Shown here in pieces: positions 43,266-51,300 of a stretch of 64,000 bases of DNA (position 1 is its first letter; each line of letters starts with the position of its first letter). Made by a program: the position numbers and the translations under genes. Origin of the DNA: Roseibium sp. TrichSKD4 (GTDB lineage: Bacteria > Pseudomonadota > Alphaproteobacteria > Rhizobiales > Stappiaceae); contig NZ_GL476320.1 of NCBI RefSeq assembly GCF_000148725.1, positions 227,698-291,697 on the forward strand. Direction: 5' to 3'. The notes under the pieces are model-generated. The model did not search any database. It saw nothing but the letters and a program-made list of their open reading frames with translations, and was not told the DNA's origin.

Positions 43266-45310
43266 TGGTTGCTCGCCCTGGACGCCTGCAGTCTGCTTTC
43301 ACGGCCGGTGAGCTGGATCCGCTTTTGCACGAGCGGTCGCAGCTGAAGTATTTTTCCACTGGCGCGGATCACATGGAGAACGTCGTGTCGATCCCACAGG
43401 GCGGGTTTGGTCTACGTGGTGGCCTGCTTGACATTGGTGCAGTGGATCCAGCCGCATCGCGTTTATTCGACTTCAAGGCGTCAGACGGTTCTGCTTACGA
43501 TCTCGTCTTTGCTCCGGGAAAGATGGAAGCCTGGGGCAACTCAGGAAAGCTTCAGGACCTTGCCATTCCAGCGCTGTCCGAAACGATGTTGCCCGGTCTG
43601 AATGATGCCCAGCAACGGGACACAATGATCCTGCTTCATGCGGACTTGCAGCCGCAGCGCATCAAGCATGCCGGGCCGCAAGCCTGGTCTGCTGATGCCG
43701 TGCCGCTGACCGGTTTACCGAGCTATGACTATGGAGCGACTTATTCGAACGGGGTTGCTGCCGTCTGGCGACTGGAATTTGTGGGCCTCGATGCAAACAG
43801 CATTTTCACTCTGACGATCAGTCAGGAGGAGACGGTTTCCATAGGCTACACCACGGCCATGGGAACTTTGGCCTCACGAGTACGAACTGCGGTGCAGGAT
43901 TTGCCAAATGTCGCCCCCGGAATTTCGGTTGCATCTGCCGGTGGAAGCAAAATCGCTGTTACGTTTTCTGGCGAAAACAATGCGGGGGACGGGTGGGCTG
44001 TCTCGGGCAACGTGATCAACAAGGCCGATGCTGCCATTCTCGCCGCAAAAACCACGGTAGGGGTTGCTCCAGGCGAACCCGTGATTTCCAGCGTGCGCGG
44101 TTGGCCTCGATGTGGAGCATTCTACAACCAGCGCCTTTTGCTTGGTGGGTTCAAAGGCCTACCGAATGCATGGATGTTTTCCCTCCAAGGGGACTACTTC
44201 AATTTCGATGAGCGGTTTTCAGCTGCAAACGGTCCGGCGTTAATCCCAATGGATGTTGATGGCGGGGAGGTCGTTGAACAGATCGTCCCGTCCAGAAACC
44301 TAGCGATCTTCACAAATGGGGCGGAATACTGGATCGCTGAACGCGGACTGAGCCGAACGGAGCCGCCAAACCATGTCCAGGCGGGTGAGCGCGGCGTAAA
44401 GAACGGTGTTCCGATCGTTGCCAATGAAGGCGCGTTGAATTTCGTTTCCAGTACCGGGTCCGTAATCGGTGAATTCAGATACACGGACGTAGAGGGGAAC
44501 TTCGTCTCGCGCGATATTTCCCTGCTTGGGTCCCATCTCATCATCGATGTCAAAGACCAGGCCATGCGCCGGGCTGAAAAATCCACAAGTGGCAACTTGA
44601 ATGGAATTGTCCTTGAAGACGGTCAAGCGCGGCTGGCGACATTGCTGCGCGAACAGGACGTGACAGCCTTTTCGCGCATGACGTCTGATAGTGGGCATTT
44701 CAAGGCTGTTTCGGTCAATGGCCGAAATGAGATGAGCTGGATTGTCGATCGGCCAGCAGGGCGACGCCTTGAACGCCTTGTGACGGGGTACCTGCTGGAC
44801 GAGGCACAGGAGTTCACCTTTTCTGCGCCTCAGTCGCAAATCTTCGGTCTTGCCAGATTTGAAAACCGCGAGATATGGGTTGTTGGCGATAGTAATGTCA
44901 TGGGCCCTTATCTTGTCCAGTCGGGAGTGGTCACACTCGATTTTCCAGTTGTGGCCGGATATCTGGGAACGTGGGCTCCTCCAAAGGTCACCATGTTGCC
45001 GCCTCCGCGCGACATTGGTCCGGCTGGCGCAAATGTCGTCTTGAAAAGGCGATTGCGCATTCACTCCGCAAAAATCTCGGTTCTGGATACCACATCTTTG
45101 GCGATCGGTATCAATGACGGTCCTTTGAAGGATGTCGGCCTCCAGCGCTACGGGCTTCAGGCGGATACAGCGGAACTTCGCCAAGGTGTCACCGAGACAA
45201 TCACGGTGCGCGGTCTGACAGGCTTTCACGATGAGCCGAAACTGACCCTTTCACAGTTACGGCCGGGAAAACTCACTGTCCGGTCTGTCACCATCGAGGC
45301 GGCTCTTTAG
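43265..45310 (+). CDS. Tail tubular protein B-like (T7 gp12 type nozzle)
   Basis: 681 residues. LQSAFTAGELDPLLHERSQLKYFSTGADHMENVVSIPQGGFGLRGGL matches the conserved start of gp12-type nozzle proteins (F..GElsP...gR.D...Y..g...N......GG...R.G). FNLRGW-like TVGVAPGEPVISSVRGWPRCGAFYNQRLLLGGF and PNHVQAGERGV in the middle also fit. It forms the distal nozzle of the tail. Confidence 0.85.
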   Translation: MVARPGRLQSAFTAGELDPLLHERSQLKYFSTGADHMENVVSIPQGGFGLRGGLLDIGAVDPAASRLFDFKASDGSAYDLVFAPGKMEAWGNSGKLQDLAIPALSETMLPGLNDAQQRDTMILLHADLQPQRIKHAGPQAWSADAVPLTGLPSYDYGATYSNGVAAVWRLEFVGLDANSIFTLTISQEETVSIGYTTAMGTLASRVRTAVQDLPNVAPGISVASAGGSKIAVTFSGENNAGDGWAVSGNVINKADAAILAAKTTVGVAPGEPVISSVRGWPRCGAFYNQRLLLGGFKGLPNAWMFSLQGDYFNFDERFSAANGPALIPMDVDGGEVVEQIVPSRNLAIFTNGAEYWIAERGLSRTEPPNHVQAGERGVKNGVPIVANEGALNFVSSTGSVIGEFRYTDVEGNFVSRDISLLGSHLIIDVKDQAMRRAEKSTSGNLNGIVLEDGQARLATLLREQDVTAFSRMTSDSGHFKAVSVNGRNEMSWIVDRPAGRRLERLVTGYLLDEAQEFTFSAPQSQIFGLARFENREIWVVGDSNVMGPYLVQSGVVTLDFPVVAGYLGTWAPPKVTMLPPPRDIGPAGANVVLKRRLRIHSAKISVLDTTSLAIGINDGPLKDVGLQRYGLQADTAELRQGVTETITVRGLTGFHDEPKLTLSQLRPGKLTVRSVTIEAAL

Positions 45311-45319
45311 GAGGCAAAA

Positions 45320-45850
45320 ATGGAACTTGCTTTAGCGGCAGTCGGAAAAGTTGTCGGATCCGGACTTGCAGGCGCGGGAGCTGCCGGCGCAGGCGGTTTT
45401 GCCTCCACTGCGCTGACTGTCTTGCAGGGCGCGTCAGCGGTTCTCGGTGTTGTTGGGCAAATGGGGGCCGCAAATGCATCTGCACAGGCGGCGGAAGATG
45501 CGGCCGTTCAAGCCGATCTGCAGGCTGGGCAGGAAAAGGTCGAGGCGACAAATCAGCAGACGCAAATGAAGAAGGAGCTGATGAGGATCCTCGGAGAAAA
45601 CGAAGTCGCTGCAGCCAATGCCGGGATCGACATATCCGCAGGCGTTGCGCAGCAAGCCAATGCGACCGCCAAAAAAGATGCGCATACCAGCCTGACAGTC
45701 AGCCGGAACGATCAGGAGTTTCAGTCCGCACTGTATCGGCTGCGCTCCAAGGGTCTTCAACGAAAGGCAAAAAGCCAGAGACAGGCCGGTTTATTGAACG
45801 CCGTTGGTACTGGCGTGGATTTCGGTATCAGCTTGTTCAATCGGGGGTAA
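45320..45850 (+). CDS. Internal virion protein, gp14-like
   Basis: 176 residues. The N-terminus is Ala/Gly-rich and hydrophobic (AVGKVVGSGLAGAGAAGAGGF), which suits membrane insertion during DNA ejection, followed by a helical region (QADLQAGQEKVEATNQQTQMKKELMRILGENE). Located as in T7 between the nozzle and the SLT-containing protein. Confidence 0.75.
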   Translation: MELALAAVGKVVGSGLAGAGAAGAGGFASTALTVLQGASAVLGVVGQMGAANASAQAAEDAAVQADLQAGQEKVEATNQQTQMKKELMRILGENEVAAANAGIDISAGVAQQANATAKKDAHTSLTVSRNDQEFQSALYRLRSKGLQRKAKSQRQAGLLNAVGTGVDFGISLFNRG

Positions 45851-45851
45851 C

Positions 45852-48362
45852 ATGGCCAATCGCCAAAGCCGGGATCCGGGAACGTTTCGGAGTGTGCAGA
45901 GTGTGGCTCGCGTGGGCGGGGTTCCTGACTTTGCGGTTGATACCGGAGATGCTGCACGAGCCCTGGCAAATGTAGCCGGATCAATGTCGGGTCGCCTTCG
46001 TGCCCTTGCAGACAAGGCTGCCATTCGCGAAGCCGAACAAGCGGGACTGAGCGCAGCTCAACGCGGTTCTGTTTCCTACCTTCAGGCCAGATCGGTTGAA
46101 CAGGATGCGCCGACGGCCAAGAAAGGAAGGCCGTCGCGCGCGCAGGTCAACGCTCCATCTGAGATCAGAAATACGATTGTTCAGGCCGCGAAGAAATATG
46201 GCTTGGGTCCAAATGCGCTTTTGAAGGTTGCCCAGCTGGAAAGCTCGTTCAACCCCCAAGCAAAAAACCCCAATTCCAGCGCTGGCGGTCTTTTCCAGTT
46301 TATCGACGGTACCGCCAAGGACTACGGGCTTAAAAACCGCTACGACCCGGTTGAAGCGGCCGATGCCGGCGCACGCCTCATGCGGGACAATCGCAATCAT
46401 CTTGTGAAGGTGCTCGGACGCGAACCAACTGCTGGGGAACTCTATCTTGCGCACCAGCAAGGCAGAGGTGGGGCGGCAAAGCTTCTTGGCAATCCCAATG
46501 CCAAGGCATCCGATCTTGTCGGTTCTGATGCCGTTCGCCTGAATGGTGGGAAGGCCGGAATGCTGGCTAAGGATTTTGCCGCACTTTGGCTCCGCAAGGC
46601 CGGGGATGAGCCCGGTAGCGTTCGACATGGACTGCCAAGCCTGACAACAGAACCACTGGCTCTTCGCAGAGATGGAACCTTGCACGGTGATGCCTTCGAT
46701 GCTGCAGCCATCCGAGCCTATTCCTGGCGTGTGTCCGAGGGGCTTTCCACGGACCTTGCAAATGCCTATCAGGATTTTGGAGATGATCCTGGAGGATTTG
46801 CCAACAGGATGAGCGAGATCAGGGAGACTTATCTCAAGGATCCCAATCTGGCAGACCCCGAAGTTCGTGAAGCTTTTGAAAAGAGCTTTGCCCAACAATC
46901 CAGAGGATACCGCCTAAAGGTAGCAACCAATCAGGAGGGGCAGCTTCGACAGGAAGAACTTGCTGCAACCCAAGGGGCTATTTCCGCGCGTGAGCGGGAT
47001 ATCGAGCGCCAAGCCCATGCCCTTGGTGCAAATGATGACGGGGATGCAATTCTTCACCAGCAGCTGCAACAGTCGCATTCCATGGTTGATGCTGCGGTAG
47101 AAGCCGGAACACTGACGCCACTGCAAGGCCAAAGGAAGAAGGAGAGCCTTTCCCTTTCTGCCGTACGTGGCCGTGCGCAGGGTGTTTTTGATGCTCTGGA
47201 TACGCCAGCGAAAAAGGAACAGTTCGCCCTTTCCCTGCTGGAAGACTGGCAGTCTGGCGAAGGACCAATCGCCCAGCTGGATCATGGATCGGTCAAGGCG
47301 CTCTCCCAAAGTCTTTATCGGGATGCTCGGGCGCTTGCCAACAAACAGGATGCAGAAACCAAGCTTAAAAAGACCCGTATCAAGTCGCTGATAAATGACG
47401 ATATTGCGTCGATCGAGAAAACCGGAAAATCGGTGGATTTTGAGGCAGCGGGAATTCCTCCCGAAACTCTGGTTACGGCTCTGACGCCCGAAGAATACCA
47501 ATCATGGCAGGAAGGCAAAGACATTGCCGGCCGGATTTATGACGCGGTTGCGGATCTCGATACCTTGTCTGCAGAAGAGATCGAACAGCGTCTTGAAGCC
47601 CTGGAGCCGGAAGCCGGATCAGAAGGGTTTCGCGACCAGGAAGCAATATTGACCGCTGCTGAGCGTAAGGCGCGCAGTGTGCTCAAACTCAGATCCTTGG
47701 ATCCGGCGCGGGCGGTCGAGGAGAGCTTTGACGAGATTGGCGAACTGGCGGACATGACGGATCCGGAAGATCCACAAACCATAATTGATCTGGTCGGTGC
47801 CCGTCTTCGTGCCCAGGAAACGCTGGATATTCCGGAATTGGCCCGCCAGCCGCTGACAGTAGCGGAAGCCACAAATCTGGCGCGGGCGCTCAAGGCGGGT
47901 GATGACGCTTCGCAGGTGGCAGCGATGCAGGATCTCGTCGAACAGGCCCAGATGGCCTATGGCGATTATGCGGACGAGGTTCTTCGCCAGGTGTTGCAGG
48001 TGCATGGCGTGGATCGCGAACTAGCGAAGGCTGGGGCGCAGATGTTCAAGAAGATATCAAAGAATGAGCGACCCAATGAACAGGACTTCCGCAAAGCTGA
48101 CCTTGGACGGGAACTGGGTGCTTCGGATGCATCGTTCGGGGCAGCGCCGGATCCGGCAACAACACCAGTCCCTCCCTACCAGGCAATTCAGTTGCTTCTG
48201 GATCAACCCGATCTCGCGCCGTCCTTTGATAAAAAATACGGGCAGGGGGCGGCTGAACGTGTGTTGAGCGGCAGGCGAAATGATCCGTACAGGCGGCGGG
48301 TAGAGGGCGGAACAGAGTTTGTCGACGATACCGGTGAAGGGTTCATTCCCGATGGAAAGTAA
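45852..48362 (+). CDS. Internal virion protein with lytic transglycosylase domain (gp15/gp16-like)
   Basis: 836 residues. Residues ~95-200 hold an SLT domain: IRNTIVQAAKKYGLGPNALLKVAQLESSFNP with the likely catalytic Glu in QLES, then SAGGLFQFIDGTAKDYG and ELYLAHQQGRGGAAKLL. The rest is long helical sequence. It is ejected into the host and opens the peptidoglycan for DNA passage. In T7 the transglycosylase is on gp16; here it sits on the protein in the gp15 position, with a larger protein following. Confidence 0.85.
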   Translation: MANRQSRDPGTFRSVQSVARVGGVPDFAVDTGDAARALANVAGSMSGRLRALADKAAIREAEQAGLSAAQRGSVSYLQARSVEQDAPTAKKGRPSRAQVNAPSEIRNTIVQAAKKYGLGPNALLKVAQLESSFNPQAKNPNSSAGGLFQFIDGTAKDYGLKNRYDPVEAADAGARLMRDNRNHLVKVLGREPTAGELYLAHQQGRGGAAKLLGNPNAKASDLVGSDAVRLNGGKAGMLAKDFAALWLRKAGDEPGSVRHGLPSLTTEPLALRRDGTLHGDAFDAAAIRAYSWRVSEGLSTDLANAYQDFGDDPGGFANRMSEIRETYLKDPNLADPEVREAFEKSFAQQSRGYRLKVATNQEGQLRQEELAATQGAISARERDIERQAHALGANDDGDAILHQQLQQSHSMVDAAVEAGTLTPLQGQRKKESLSLSAVRGRAQGVFDALDTPAKKEQFALSLLEDWQSGEGPIAQLDHGSVKALSQSLYRDARALANKQDAETKLKKTRIKSLINDDIASIEKTGKSVDFEAAGIPPETLVTALTPEEYQSWQEGKDIAGRIYDAVADLDTLSAEEIEQRLEALEPEAGSEGFRDQEAILTAAERKARSVLKLRSLDPARAVEESFDEIGELADMTDPEDPQTIIDLVGARLRAQETLDIPELARQPLTVAEATNLARALKAGDDASQVAAMQDLVEQAQMAYGDYADEVLRQVLQVHGVDRELAKAGAQMFKKISKNERPNEQDFRKADLGRELGASDASFGAAPDPATTPVPPYQAIQLLLDQPDLAPSFDKKYGQGAAERVLSGRRNDPYRRRVEGGTEFVDDTGEGFIPDGK

Positions 48363-51300
48363 CATCTTCGATCAATTTGATGACGATCCGGAACTGCAGC
48401 CGGGTCCCACACCTGGCCTCGGTGAGCGGTTCATTCTGAACTTCGACGATGCTCAGCGCAAGAACACGATCGGCGGTGCCATTCACGATGCTTCCACCGA
48501 AAGCAGGCGGAAGGACCGACGTCGGCACGATGATCGCTATGAAGCCTTTCCCGAATGGCAGGGGTTTAGCGAAGGTGCTGCAGCTCTTGGCGGACAGATT
48601 GCTGGAACAGCCGCAAGCGTCGAGAATTTTGTGCCGGTCGGATTGGGCGCGCGGGTTGTTGCAGGAACAAAGGGCGCTGTATCCGGACTTTGGGCCCGCG
48701 TTTTTGCCGGATCCGTCGATAGTGCGGCGGTGAATGCCGTCTCTGATGCAGCTATCCAGGGCATTGAAATCGGCGCCGAGTTTCGGGACGAGTTTGATCC
48801 TGTCCAATATGGTGCAAGTGTCCTGCTTGGCGCTGGCATAGGCGGGGCTGGTGGCGCACTTGCCCACGGCGTTGACCTTGCCAAAGGAAAGTTCCGGGAG
48901 CGCGGAGGAAATCAGGGACCGAATAATGACCTGGCTGGAGAGCGGACTGCCCTCATCGATGCGCCGGCAGATCCGGCGAGGGGGATTGAGGCCGAACCGC
49001 TCCATGGACAGAAGGTTACCATTCTCGAAGACCAGTCGGGCGTCAGGGATGGAGCGGTCAAGGTGCGCCTTGAGGATGGTACAGAACACATCCTTGGGGA
49101 AAGACTGGTCCAGGAAGTCGAACCGGATGTGAAACCGGCGACCGTGCCGGAACCTGTTTCAGCCAGTGAACCGGTTGTTAGTCCGGATGCTGATCCCGTG
49201 CCGCAGACACTTGGCGAAAGCCTCTCGGATAGTGCCCTTGAAGCCCATGGTCTGAATGCTCAAAAGCGGCGCATTGCAGATGAACTGGCCGGATTGCCGG
49301 ACGACAAGCCGTCGCGACCACCTACCTTGTCGGAATTTCTGGCAGGAGAAGGTGGGCTCAAACTGGATGCTGGCGGCGAGTTGGCCGCGCGGGATCTCGA
49401 CAAGAAATTCGTCCCCGGTCGTGGCCATCTGGTCCGCTCGTCCGGCAAGGATCTGGACTATGCGCGGGAAGCCGCAGCCGAGGCCGGGTATTTTGATCAT
49501 CTCTATGGCACTTCGGATGAGGCCGTCGCCAAATCGACCGTCAATGATCTTTTGGAGCTGCTGGACCAGGACATTCGCAGCCGGGATGTCTTCGCACCCA
49601 AAGATGCAGAGCAGGCAAGCCAATGGCAGACCGTACGTGATGTGAAGCAGGCGCGGGCGGAACTCAGAGATACGATCGACCAGATTTATGAAGGTGGCAC
49701 GGACCTGTTGCCGGACAAGACAGTTATCCGCACAATAGAGCATATGCGCAATGAGGGCCTGTCGGCAGATGATGCGCTTGAGCGTGCGTTCATCGAGGAA
49801 TACAATGCCGGAGGTAGCAAGGAGCGGTTTGAGGGAATAGATGGCAAAGAAATCGACATTCCGTTTGACCGCCGAGCTGGCCGAACACAACGCGAAGAAA
49901 TTCAGAACCGCGGCGGAAGAATACGAGGGCGAGGAGAAGGAACACCTTCTGAACCTCGCCAGCCAGCTGGACGTTCTGGCCGTTCTGAGGCGGCACAATT
50001 CCTCAACAGCGAAAGACCCGGCACCCAAAACCGACTGACTGGGACGGAACGCAAGCGCCCTCAATCCGGCCGATCCGGAGACGGGACTGCGCAGCCGGTG
50101 GCGCGTGTGCGCGAGACGGCCGAAGCCCTCGCCAAGGTGTTGAACATTCCTTCCACACGGCAAGGGCGGATCCGGGGCAGTAAACAGGTCCTTGGGCAAT
50201 ACAATTCGAAATCAGGCGGGGTGCGTGTCCAGTCCCTCGATGACTTCGATACCTTGACCCATGAATACGGACATCATCTCGACAACAAGATTCCGGAAAT
50301 CAAGGACTTCATTTCGCGCAATTCGAAAGCGCTGGAACCGCTTGATTATGACGGATCCAAGCAGCGCGACTTTGAGGGATTTGCGGAGTTCTTTCGCCTT
50401 TGGCTGACCAATCGGCCTTATGTGCAAAAGCAGTTTCCCGAACTCTCTGCCGACTTTGCAAAGGTCCTGGACAACCATCCCGAACTTGTGAAGGGCATCG
50501 ATGCGGCCGCAGATGCCTGGGCGGCCTTCATGGATGCCTCCAGCCAGTCAGTTGTCGCCTCGACGATTGTTTCTTCAAAAAGGCAGGGGTGGGTGGCAAG
50601 TGCGCGCAAAGAGCTCCGCGATGCCGGTATTGGCGGCACGATTTCCGACGTGCTGCAGCGGGTGTATACCGCATTCATCGACGATCTGAACCCGATCCAG
50701 GCGACGGTCAGACACCTTAGCGATCTGCATCATGCAAACACCGGCAGGCATCTTGACCTGAAAGTGACAGAGGATCCCTACAAGCTGGCGCGCATGAGCC
50801 GGGGAGCGTTTTCAGCCGGTCAGATGGATATCAAGTATGGAGTGGTGCCCTATCGGGGGCTCAATCCGGAAAGTCCCTCCCTTCGCGATGCCATCATCGA
50901 GGCGACGGGCAAGCCGAATGACCTTTCCGCCTGGGACGAAAACCTTGTGCGCGATTTTGGCTCCTACCTGTGGAGCCGTCGCGCGATCGGCGAGTGGGAC
51001 AGGTTCCGTTCCGGGGATATTCCCAATCCTCCGGACAAGCTGACCAAAGGCGATCACATCCAGAATGTGAAGGATCTGGATGCGGCATATCCGCGTTTCG
51101 CGTCGGCTGCGCAAAAGGCCTATGAGTTCAATCGTGCCCTTTGGAAAAAGAAGCTCGATGCAGGCCTGATCGATCAGAAGACCTACAATGAAGGACTGGC
51201 GATCAAGGACTATGTTCCGGGCCTGCGCGATTTCTCGACGAGCAAGACAGACGAGAAGGTCAAGGGGAACAGGGGAAAGGCGTCCAGCCTCAAGAACAGC

